Positions 1-5,348 of a DNA stretch of 5,348 nucleotides are shown here, piece after piece. Made by a program: the position numbers and the translations under genes. This DNA comes from Thermodesulfovibrionales bacterium. Its GTDB lineage: Bacteria; Nitrospirota; Thermodesulfovibrionia; Thermodesulfovibrionales; SM23-35. The stretch lies in NCBI GenBank assembly GCA_020053565.1, contig JAGVMY010000161.1:1-5348 (forward strand). Reading direction: 5' to 3'. Position 1 is the first letter of the stretch. Every line of letters starts with the position of its first letter. The notes under the pieces are model-generated. The model was not told the DNA's origin. It made no database searches and saw nothing but the letters and a program-made list of their open reading frames with translations.

Positions 1-122
1 AGGCCTACATCTTCGCATCCATAACTTCCTGGTGAGCCCGGGCCTGCTCCTCCACACCCCAATAAAAGGAACGCAGACAGTAGACAGTAAATAGTAAACA
101 GTAATTGATACCTTTTTTTCAT
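1..122 (-). CDS. N-terminal fragment of a small lipoprotein, function unknown (runs off window)
   Basis: This is the first 40 codons of a gene that continues beyond the left edge. The ATG at 122-120 follows a strong Shine-Dalgarno (GGAGG at 131-127, 4 bases before the ATG), which fixes the start. The protein opens with MKKR, then a hydrophobic stretch (about residues 6-21), then LLLGCGG, a good lipobox with Cys23 as the predicted lipidated residue. A flexible Gly/Ser/Pro stretch (residues 24-33) follows, then a second cysteine at 36. It is therefore very probably an exported lipoprotein. Only 93 bases separate it from the pilQ stop, on the same strand and with no terminator that I can see, so it is likely the sixth gene of the pil operon. 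The signal peptide is partly encoded by a 7-bp repeat tract. I do not recognise the family; a pilus-associated accessory role is inference from position only. Confidence 0.8.
   Translation of the reverse strand, partial: MKKRYQLLFTIYCLLSAFLLLGCGGAGPGSPGSYGCEDVG
73..107. repeat. Degenerate heptanucleotide tandem repeat, unit like GTARACA
   Basis: Five consecutive 7-bp units can be read in one phase on the plus strand: GCAGACA, GTAGACA, GTAAATA, GTAAACA, GTAATTG. The period is exact although the units have diverged. The tract lies wholly inside the lipoprotein coding region (codons 6 to 17), where it encodes much of the hydrophobic core of the signal peptide. Because 7 is not a multiple of 3, all three reading frames are used in turn, giving a 7-residue pseudo-repeat (LLFTIYC then LLSAFLL). 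Origin and function are unknown. Confidence 0.75.
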
Positions 123-135
123 CTCGCCTCCTCAT

Positions 136-203
136 TCATGATGCATGATCCATGATGCATGATTATCTGTATCCTGCATCGTGCATCCTGTATCTTCCAT
201 CTT
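136..203. repeat. Two-block degenerate heptanucleotide repeat in the pilQ-lipoprotein gap
   Basis: Block A (136-163) has four 7-bp units on the plus strand: TCATGAT, GCATGAT, CCATGAT, GCATGAT. After a 5-base partial unit, block B (169-203) has five: GTATCCT, GCATCGT, GCATCCT, GTATCTT, CCATCTT. The shared core is NYAT followed by a variable end. The tract occupies most of the 93-base space between the pilQ stop and the next gene and stops just before that gene's ribosome binding site. Block A contains two copies of the self-complementary ATGCAT (141-146 and 155-160), so the transcript could form a short hairpin. No T-run follows, so I do not call a terminator. Confidence 0.8.
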
Positions 204-215
204 AAATATATATCC

Positions 216-2414
216 TTATGGTTTCTGCACAATCCTTGGTGTGATGAACACGAGAAGCTCGGTTGTCGTCACTGATGTTTTTTCAGTCTTAAACAGCCAG
301 CCAAGGATTGGAATCTTCATTAACCCCGGGACTCCTGATTCCGAGTCAGAGGTGTTTATCTTATACATCCCGCCAATAACAACAGTCTCTCCATTCATGA
401 TGATGACATTGGTTTTTGCCTCTTTTTTATCTGTTGCTGGCGCACCTTCTACTGACGGGCGTGTAGGGTCAATATCCTCCTTTTTAATCTCGATTGCCAT
501 CACAATAGTATTGTCAGGTGCTATATGGGGTGTGACATTTAATTCTATGGTTACATCTTTATACTCTGTGGAAATAGTCCCTTCTGTAGTAAGTTTTTTA
601 ATAGGTACACTTTTACCTTGTAAGATTTTTGCCTGTCCATTATCTACTGTCATTATCCTTGGATTAGAAATAACCTTGCCATTACCTGTCTTTTCAACTG
701 CAGAAAGCTGTAAGTCAAGCCCTAATGTACGGTTAGCGTTCAAGATGCCAAAGTTAATTCCAGAGCCGACATTAGGAGCTATACCTGCGGGAAAGTCAAC
801 AAGAAAGTTATCACCTGTAAATGTGCCTCTTCCCAGTCCTGAAGACCCTCCAAGAGCAGAAAGGGTATTGGGTGCCTTATAGTTTAAACCCCATTGTATC
901 CCCAACTCCCTTTCACTATTGGTATCTATCTCAACAATTCTTGCCTCTATCATTACCTGAGGTGTTGGCTTGTCGAGGGTTGCAAGGATATTTTCAATCT
1001 GCGGGAAAACTCCTTCTATATCCTTAATGACCATTGAGCTTGTCCGTTTGTCAACACTGATGCTCCCCCTCGGCGTGAGTATTTTTGAATCTTTGATAGC
1101 TTTATCAACAACTGAAACATCAGCATAGCTTATGGGGAATATCTTTGTCTCTAATGGTTCTGCTTTAGCCTCTGCTTCCTTTGCCTTGGCTGCCTCTTCA
1201 CTTTCTTTAGCAAGGACTGTATAAGGCGCAACTCTTAAAATATTTCCCTCAATAGTCTTCCCAAGGCTAAAGGTTTTGAGCATTATATCCAGTGCCTGGT
1301 CCCAGGGAACGTTAATGAGCTTCATTGTTATTTTTCCCTTCACTTCAGGGTTTACAACGATGTTGTAACCGCTTATGTCAGAAAGCAACCTGAATATCGG
1401 GGTGATATCAGCATCCTGGAAATCGAGTGATATCTTCTTGCCTGTATATTTGCCTTCTCCAAGAGCCTCAGGCTCTTTTGCCTCTGCAACCTGTTTCTTT
1501 TCCTCGGGCTTTTGAGCTATTGGTGGCATTGCAGGAGCAGGCGCAGGTGGCTCTTTTTCTGTCCTCTGTAAGGCTATTACGATAGAGTCCCCGATTGCCG
1601 CAACATCAAAATTTGTCTTTTCTTTAAGGTCAAGAACGAGCCTGATTTTATCCATATGTTTCCCTGACCGTATCCCCTTCAATGGCGATATTACTGTAGT
1701 AGGAATTTGTGCACTCATTACCACATCAGGAACATCTATCACGATGCGATTATCTAAAGGAAATACATTGGGTGCTATTGAGCCGTTCCCTTTAATGACA
1801 ACCTTCAGGATATCTTCGGATTTTTCAAATGAGATACTGGATATCTCTGTAGCTTTTGGCCCATTGCTCGCAGGGAGAGGTGGTTTTTGTTCTAATGCAG
1901 CAGGCTCAGGGTCTGGTGATTCTTCTGCTGGTAATTCTTTCTTTTCAGTTAATTCTTCCTTTTTTATCTTGATAATCAGGACATTGTTTTTATATTCTGA
2001 TTCAACCTCTGATGGCGTCTGGAGCAGCATCTCGAGTTTTGCCATAAAAGCGGGTGACTCAACCTGGGAGGGAATTATCTCAGTTATGCCTGCTTTATTC
2101 GAAGCAATCTTGCTATTAAATGCACCAATGTTCACATCAAGAAGCTCAATAAACATCCTGTAAGGATCGCTTGACCTGTAAATAGTATAGGTAAATGGTC
2201 TGTCAGCTGTCACTATAACAGCATAATCCTGAAGGTCTATGCTATTTATGACATTTGGCTTTTCAAGTTGTGAAGGCTGTTCGACAGCAGTTGTTGCACA
2301 TCCTATTCCTATGAATAAAATGGCTATGAGAGATACAGAAAATAAATAAAACAATTTAGTTTTCTGTTCTCTCATTTTTGCTTTTTGCTTTTTGCTTTTT
2401 GCTTTCTGACTCAT
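216..2414 (-). CDS. pilQ: PilQ, type IV pilus outer-membrane secretin
   Basis: PilQ is the multimeric gated channel through which the type IV pilus crosses the outer membrane. The 732-residue product shows the family order: a lysine-rich N-terminus (1-20), a hydrophobic signal segment (about 21-38) ending in a cysteine at 39, two AMIN-type peptidoglycan-binding regions (about 55-150 and 188-283), a Pro/Ala/Glu-rich linker (284-325), an STN/N0 domain (about 327-400), an N1 secretin domain (about 422-495) and the C-terminal secretin barrel (about 498-729). The barrel carries VPGLMKIPILGWLFK at 695-709 and TELLVFITPRIV at 718-729, both typical secretin signatures. The start at 2414 is supported by a strong GA-rich Shine-Dalgarno and an ATGA overlap with the pilP stop. 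The alternative ATG at 2375 (Met14) would skip the repeat-encoded residues but has no ribosome binding site. Residues 4-20 come from a 7-bp repeat. Length and domains look intact. A lipoprotein form is possible through Cys39, but the residue at -3 is Gly, which is unusual. Confidence 0.97.
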   Translation of the reverse strand: MSQKAKSKKQKAKMREQKTKLFYLFSVSLIAILFIGIGCATTAVEQPSQLEKPNVINSIDLQDYAVIVTADRPFTYTIYRSSDPYRMFIELLDVNIGAFNSKIASNKAGITEIIPSQVESPAFMAKLEMLLQTPSEVESEYKNNVLIIKIKKEELTEKKELPAEESPDPEPAALEQKPPLPASNGPKATEISSISFEKSEDILKVVIKGNGSIAPNVFPLDNRIVIDVPDVVMSAQIPTTVISPLKGIRSGKHMDKIRLVLDLKEKTNFDVAAIGDSIVIALQRTEKEPPAPAPAMPPIAQKPEEKKQVAEAKEPEALGEGKYTGKKISLDFQDADITPIFRLLSDISGYNIVVNPEVKGKITMKLINVPWDQALDIMLKTFSLGKTIEGNILRVAPYTVLAKESEEAAKAKEAEAKAEPLETKIFPISYADVSVVDKAIKDSKILTPRGSISVDKRTSSMVIKDIEGVFPQIENILATLDKPTPQVMIEARIVEIDTNSERELGIQWGLNYKAPNTLSALGGSSGLGRGTFTGDNFLVDFPAGIAPNVGSGINFGILNANRTLGLDLQLSAVEKTGNGKVISNPRIMTVDNGQAKILQGKSVPIKKLTTEGTISTEYKDVTIELNVTPHIAPDNTIVMAIEIKKEDIDPTRPSVEGAPATDKKEAKTNVIIMNGETVVIGGMYKINTSDSESGVPGLMKIPILGWLFKTEKTSVTTTELLVFITPRIVQKP
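2364..2412. repeat. Heptanucleotide tandem repeat (TTGCTTT) in the 5' end of pilQ
   Basis: On the plus strand, four identical TTGCTTT units occupy 2378-2405, and the perfect 7-bp periodicity runs from 2375 to 2405 (31 bases, about 4.4 units). Degenerate units continue in phase on both sides: CTGTTCT (2364-2370), CTCATTT (2371-2377) and CTGACTC (2406-2412), which reaches the pilQ start codon. In the coding sense the unit is AAAGCAA. It gives PilQ a 7-residue pattern: QKAKSKK, then QKAKMRE, then QKTKLFY. The unit length is not a multiple of three, so a change in copy number by one would shift the pilQ frame. Confidence 0.92.
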
Positions 2415-2932
2415 TCTCCCTCCCCCTCACGGAGTTTCAATATTGTGTCCTTTGATTTCAAATTACCCCTATAATCCTTAATATATTCCCTGATTACTAC
2501 TGTGTCCTTTGTTATCTTTTCCACTTTTCCACCATACAGTCCTAATGCCATCCCTTCTTTAATTGTATAAGACTTTTTATCAGGCAGCATTATAAGGGCA
2601 TAAAATTTCTCTTTATCCCATGCAATTGCTAACAGGCGAATTACATCTAAGCCATAGCTCTCAACAGGGGTTGCCCCCTTTTTCCTTTCGGGCTTTTGTT
2701 GCGCTATTTTGACAAGGGTCAGAAAAGGATCCCTTCTTCCTTTTGCGTCATATGCATATACTTCCTGCTCAACCTTTGCAGTCTCTTCAGGCTGCTTTAT
2801 ATCCTTCTTTGTCTCTGGAGCAGGTACAACCTTTTCAGCCACTGGCTTTTTCGCAGGAGGCTGCTTATTTTCGCATCCCACGAAAGGTATCAACAAAAAA
2901 AGCATAATTAAGGAGCAGGTTATTCTCTTCAT
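2411..2932 (-). CDS. pilP: PilP, type IV pilus inner-membrane lipoprotein
   Basis: PilP is the periplasmic lipoprotein that connects the PilN/PilO inner-membrane pair to the N0 region of the PilQ secretin. The 173-residue product has a short basic start (MKR), a hydrophobic segment (4-18) and the lipobox-like FVGC with Cys20 as likely lipidation site. A disordered Lys/Pro/Glu-rich linker (21-58) follows, then the family motif YDAKGRRDPF (61-70), and a compact beta-rich C-terminal domain (about 93-168) with the typical pattern LLAIAWDKEKFYALIM and IKEGMALGLYGGKV. Length is normal for PilP. The start overlaps the pilO stop by four bases (ATGA), with an AAGGG ribosome site just upstream, and its own stop overlaps pilQ in the same way, pointing to translational coupling. 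Phe at -3 of the lipobox is not the commonest residue, but the family is usually lipidated. Confidence 0.95.
   Translation of the reverse strand: MKRITCSLIMLFLLIPFVGCENKQPPAKKPVAEKVVPAPETKKDIKQPEETAKVEQEVYAYDAKGRRDPFLTLVKIAQQKPERKKGATPVESYGLDVIRLLAIAWDKEKFYALIMLPDKKSYTIKEGMALGLYGGKVEKITKDTVVIREYIKDYRGNLKSKDTILKLREGEGE
2415..2427 (-). promoter_or_regulatory. Strong ribosome binding site of pilQ
   Basis: Reading the minus strand, AGGGGGAGGGAGA lies directly before the ATG at 2414, with GGAGG at 2423-2419 and a 4-base spacer. It is inside the end of pilP. It supports initiation at 2414 rather than at the internal ATG at 2375, which is preceded only by A-rich repeat sequence. This means the repeat is probably translated. 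Confidence 0.75.
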
Positions 2933-3546
2933 TTTCCCTTCACTGGGTCTTTTTCCGGTGTTTTAGCTATTTCCTCTTCCGGAAGTGCTGAAAATGTTGT
3001 TGCAGTAAATATGATCTTAAGAATGGCATGTTCTCTTTCAGGTTTTGGGTCACCGAGTTTTATATCAGAAATGTTTACTATTCTATTAAGCTTTGTCAGG
3101 CTGCTGAAGAAATAACCCAGGCTATGGTGGCTTCCTACCAGTTCGACCTTAACAGGTATCTCATAGACTATACCGCTTGCATGGGTCTTTTTCTGTTCAG
3201 GTTTCCAGAGTACAATATGGAGTCCTGACCTGATACCAAGGTCCGAAACCTGTTTTAACAAACCGGAGACCTCCTTTTCTTCAGGGAGCTGCTCTTTTAA
3301 CTCGTTAAGCCTTTTTCTGAGTCTTTCGTTTTCTACATTAAGTTCAGTGAGTTTTTCCGCCTTTGCCTGACTTTTTGCTATATCATTTTCCTGAACTGAT
3401 ATTTTATTTTCGAAGGCTTTTATCTCTTTATTTTTAGGTAAGATTATGAGGACTAACACAACAACTATGATGACTACTGCAGGGAGAAGAGACAGTATTG
3501 TTTTTACAACCGGTGGTAAGCTCTTTAACTCAATTTTTATAGCCAT
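2929..3546 (-). CDS. pilO: PilO, type IV pilus inner-membrane alignment protein
   Basis: PilO pairs with PilN in the inner membrane and, with PilP, forms the periplasmic part of the pilus alignment subcomplex. The 205-residue protein has a short cytoplasmic N-terminus, one transmembrane helix (about 14-36), a charged coiled coil (about 39-88) and a ferredoxin-like C-terminal domain (about 92-187). The stretch LPEEKEVSGLLKQVSDLGI (88-106) and the segment around VELVGSHHSLGYFFSSL (134-150) are characteristic of PilO. A Lys/Glu/Pro-rich tail (188-205) follows. The gene starts one base after the pilN stop, with only a weak AAGG-type ribosome site, so it probably depends on translation of pilN. 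It overlaps pilP by four bases. Confidence 0.95.
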   Translation of the reverse strand: MAIKIELKSLPPVVKTILSLLPAVVIIVVVLVLIILPKNKEIKAFENKISVQENDIAKSQAKAEKLTELNVENERLRKRLNELKEQLPEEKEVSGLLKQVSDLGIRSGLHIVLWKPEQKKTHASGIVYEIPVKVELVGSHHSLGYFFSSLTKLNRIVNISDIKLGDPKPEREHAILKIIFTATTFSALPEEEIAKTPEKDPVKGK

Positions 3547-3547
3547 A

Positions 3548-4087
3548 TCAGACCTTCATCTTAAATGTTAATTTAAACATATATACCGGTATTTTTTCGA
3601 TGGTTGAGCTCTTGGATTCCTGTAAGTAAATTTCTGTGAATATCTTTGAATTCTTAAGGTTATCTACATATGACACAACATCAGAGTTTGCAAAAGCATA
3701 CCCGTCTATAGTTATGTTTTCTCCTGACATGGTCATTGTCTGAAGCCAGACGCCGTTAGGAAGGAGTTTGCTTATCTCATCAAGGAGTTTTACCGGGATA
3801 CTCTGGTTTTTCCTGAGTTGCTCGATAATGCTGGTTCTCTGCTGAAAGAGTTTATTAACCTGCTCGAAATTTTCAACTGCTTTTATCTTTTCTTTAATCT
3901 CTGCTATCTTCTTCTCATTGTCTTTATACTGCACTTTTTTTGCTTCCAGTCTGGAATTAAAAAAGAAGACGAGATAAGCCATTATGATACCCACAGAAAT
4001 GGTTACTACTATCATTGTAACCACGAACGCAGGTATTGGTTTAGGTTTTTTCCTTCTCTTTACAGGGAGAAGATTAACTTTAATCAT
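3548..4087 (-). CDS. pilN: PilN, type IV pilus inner-membrane alignment protein
   Basis: PilN is a bitopic inner-membrane protein whose cytoplasmic tail docks into PilM and whose periplasmic part pairs with PilO. The 179-residue product begins with IKVNLLPV (2-9), the conserved PilM-binding motif of the family (usually written INLLP). A basic stretch (10-17), one transmembrane helix (about 20-43), a coiled coil (about 45-93) and a C-terminal ferredoxin-like domain (about 98-178) follow. The region ISKLLPNGVWLQTM (105-118) is typical of PilN. The ATG overlaps the pilM stop as ATGA; GGAGG lies 11 bases upstream inside pilM. Length is usual for the family. Confidence 0.96.
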   Translation of the reverse strand: MIKVNLLPVKRRKKPKPIPAFVVTMIVVTISVGIIMAYLVFFFNSRLEAKKVQYKDNEKKIAEIKEKIKAVENFEQVNKLFQQRTSIIEQLRKNQSIPVKLLDEISKLLPNGVWLQTMTMSGENITIDGYAFANSDVVSYVDNLKNSKIFTEIYLQESKSSTIEKIPVYMFKLTFKMKV

Positions 4088-5136
4088 CTGTCGCCAGGCC
4101 TCCTGATAGCTAAACCTACGGCAACAGCCGCCATGGGCGCTATTTCTTCTATGTAGGTCACATCAAATTTTTTAGGTATTTTAATATTTCTAAAGGGCTC
4201 TATAACCTTGGTTTCAACCCCTATTCTTTCTGCAAAGGGTTTCAGAAAGTTTTTAATAAGTGCACACCCGCCACTGAGCACCACCTCATTGATATCTTCA
4301 TAGACCGCTGAATTTCTGAAGTACTCGAATGAACGGTTCACCTCGCCGATTATTTCATCTGATGCTAATTCAATCACAGAAAAGGCATCGTCTGAGGATA
4401 CATTTTCAACTGGCTCACCCTTCTTAAGCCTTTCAGCGTTTTCGTAGGTCAGATTGAACTCCCTCTGAAGTGCCTCTGTGTGAAGATTACTGCCAATTGC
4501 ACTATCTCTGGTAAAGACAGAAATACCTCCCTTGAGAATATTCATATTGATTGTACTTGCACCAATATTGATAATAGCCACATTTTTATCCGGCTCAATT
4601 TCATAATTAATTTCATACATATTCTCAAGTGCAAACGAGTTAACATCAACAATTATCGGGTTAAATCCTGCCTCTTTTACAACCGAAACGTACTCATTTA
4701 TTATGTCTTTCTTTACTGCAACGAGTATCACATCCATCTGGCCCGGTTCGCCCTTGGGTCCAAGGATTTGGAAGTCAAGATTGACTTCTTCAATATCAAA
4801 TGGTACATACTGTTCTGCCTCGAACTTTATGGATTCTGAGAGCTCTTCCTCGGACATCTCAGGTAAAGAGATTCGTTTGATTATTACTGAAGAGTGTCCA
4901 GCGATACCAACAACAGAGTCCTTTGTCTTTATCTTCGACTTTCTGAGTAGTTCTTTGAGAGAGTCTATGAGACGGAAAGAGTCTATTATTGAGCCATCAA
5001 CAATAAGTTCCGGGGGAAGAGGGAACACATCAAATAGTTCAAGCTCATAACCATTTTTTATATCTTTAAGTTGCACAATTTTAACATAACTTGAGCCTAT
5101 GTCTAAACCGACCGTACCCTTTTTACCTAAAAACAT
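4084..5136 (-). CDS. pilM: PilM, actin-like cytoplasmic type IV pilus assembly protein
   Basis: PilM is a cytoplasmic, actin/FtsA-like, nucleotide-binding protein that anchors the pilus alignment complex by binding the PilN tail. With the ATG at 5136 the product is 350 residues, the usual size. The phosphate-1 motif is DIGSS (12-16), the phosphate-2 motif NIGAST (190-195) and the adenosine motif LSGGCAL (287-293). The segment EAEQYVPFDIEEV (106-118) and the tail APMAAVAVGLAIRR (333-346) are strongly PilM-like. A longer reading from a TTG at 5172 adds 12 residues (including WFF), but family proteins normally begin with a few residues before GLDIG. That TTG is also part of a likely -35 box, so I prefer 5136. 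No Shine-Dalgarno precedes this ATG. It is the first gene of the operon and overlaps pilN by four bases. Confidence 0.95.
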   Translation of the reverse strand: MFLGKKGTVGLDIGSSYVKIVQLKDIKNGYELELFDVFPLPPELIVDGSIIDSFRLIDSLKELLRKSKIKTKDSVVGIAGHSSVIIKRISLPEMSEEELSESIKFEAEQYVPFDIEEVNLDFQILGPKGEPGQMDVILVAVKKDIINEYVSVVKEAGFNPIIVDVNSFALENMYEINYEIEPDKNVAIINIGASTINMNILKGGISVFTRDSAIGSNLHTEALQREFNLTYENAERLKKGEPVENVSSDDAFSVIELASDEIIGEVNRSFEYFRNSAVYEDINEVVLSGGCALIKNFLKPFAERIGVETKVIEPFRNIKIPKKFDVTYIEEIAPMAAVAVGLAIRRPGDR

Positions 5137-5139
5137 ATC

Positions 5140-5190
5140 ATTATAAATATCAGAAAAAAACCATATTGTCAAGTATTTTTTTTAATTTAA
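5140..5190 (-). promoter_or_regulatory. Putative sigma70-type promoter of the pil operon
   Basis: On the minus strand there is a perfect TTGACA (5172-5167). A 17-base spacer leads to TATTTA (5149-5144), which overlaps a perfect TATAAT (5145-5140). The latter would have a 21-base spacer from TTGACA, too long for a pair, so the first arrangement is more likely unless TATAAT acts alone. An A/T-only stretch (5190-5174) just upstream looks like an UP element. Transcription would start about 5138-5132, practically at the pilM ATG (5136), giving a leaderless or nearly leaderless message. Consensus match by eye only. Confidence 0.55.
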
Positions 5191-5220
5191 TATCATGGGA
5201 TTCACGATAAACCTAAGGAA

Positions 5221-5348
5221 TTAGTTTAACAATCTCTCTACTCTTATTTTGCCGCTTTCCACTCTCCCGATCCCGAATAGAGTATGTTCAGGGCTTTTAA
5301 GTCTAACATATTGATTTATATACATATTTTCATATGGGTTTATTATTG
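5221..5348 (-). CDS. C-terminal fragment of an upstream gene, possibly TruB-like
   Basis: An open frame enters at the right edge and ends at TAA (5223-5221), giving 41 residues. Its last part reads LFGIGRVESGKIRVERLLN, which has the look of a real domain end: a glycine turn followed by a short strand, and basic and hydrophobic residues. The shape, small beta-rich segment with a G-I-G turn and a closing R-x-x-R-L-L, resembles the C-terminal PUA-like end of tRNA pseudouridine synthase TruB, which modifies U55 of tRNA. That assignment is from memory and weak; another protein with a similar terminal domain is possible. It is on the same strand as pilM, 84 bases upstream, so some pil transcription may come from it by read-through. 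Confidence 0.55.
   Translation of the reverse strand, partial: IINPYENMYINQYVRLKSPEHTLFGIGRVESGKIRVERLLN

Noticed and set aside
181..882. A 233-codon open frame on the plus strand opposite the 3' end of pilQ
   Set aside because: It is antisense to the conserved secretin domain, has no ribosome binding site or recognisable motif, and begins in the heptamer repeat; its openness reflects the codon use of pilQ.
1140..1210. Ala/Lys/Glu-rich coding stretch in pilQ that looks repetitive
   Set aside because: It is a low-complexity protein linker between the N0 and N1 domains, without a DNA-level fixed period, unlike the heptamer tracts.
216..5136. The five-gene cassette as a new system
   Set aside because: Gene order, lengths and motifs match the well-known pilMNOPQ operon; all genes appear intact and ordinary apart from the repeat at pilQ.
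5154..5202. Possible terminator of the upstream gene: CCAT...ATGG followed by seven Ts on the minus strand
   Set aside because: The pairing needs a bulge and a loop of about 20 bases, and it overlaps the good promoter. The T-run is better seen as promoter spacer.
5192..5208. Small imperfect inverted repeat (ATCGTG-AATCC-CATGAT) upstream of pilM
   Set aside because: Six pairs including a G-U, no T-run and no match to a known operator; could be chance in a short AT-rich gap.

Overview
The window holds a type IVa pilus alignment and secretin operon, pilM-pilN-pilO-pilP-pilQ, complete and all on the minus strand (so it reads from right to left), with a gene fragment at each edge. Amino-acid motifs and gene order identify the five pil genes clearly. 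The moderate-to-low GC content, lysine- and glutamate-rich proteins, lipoprotein PilP and two-AMIN-domain PilQ suggest a Gram-negative, diderm, probably anaerobic or environmental bacterium. A Nitrospirota or Desulfobacterota (deltaproteobacterial) type is my best guess, but the taxonomy is inference.

Layout from right to left: (i) 5348-5221, the last 41 codons of a gene that runs off the window, with a tail resembling the end of the tRNA pseudouridine synthase TruB; (ii) 5220-5137, an AT-rich gap with a good sigma70-like promoter very close to the pilM start; (iii) pilM 5136-4084, pilN 4087-3548, pilO 3546-2929, pilP 2932-2411 and pilQ 2414-216, joined by three ATGA overlaps and one 1-bp gap; (iv) 215-123, a short gap filled largely with degenerate 7-bp repeats; (v) 122-1, the start of a small lipoprotein gene with a strong ribosome binding site, probably the next gene of the operon.

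Together, PilM (cytoplasmic, actin-like) would bind the N-terminal tail of PilN. PilN and PilO would form the inner-membrane, coiled-coil alignment pair. PilP, a periplasmic lipoprotein, would link them to PilQ, the outer-membrane secretin through which the pilus emerges. Pilin, the motor ATPases and PilC are not in this window.

The unusual part is not the pilus genes but the repeats. Three separate tracts with exact or near 7-bp periodicity, each with a different unit, lie at the pilQ start, after pilQ, and inside the signal peptide of the downstream lipoprotein. The one at pilQ is a perfect run of about 4.4 units just after the start codon, inside the coding sequence. Gain or loss of one unit would shift the frame of the secretin gene, so it is a candidate phase-variation site. 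I see no CRISPR, mobile element, tRNA or rRNA, and no convincing wholly new system.
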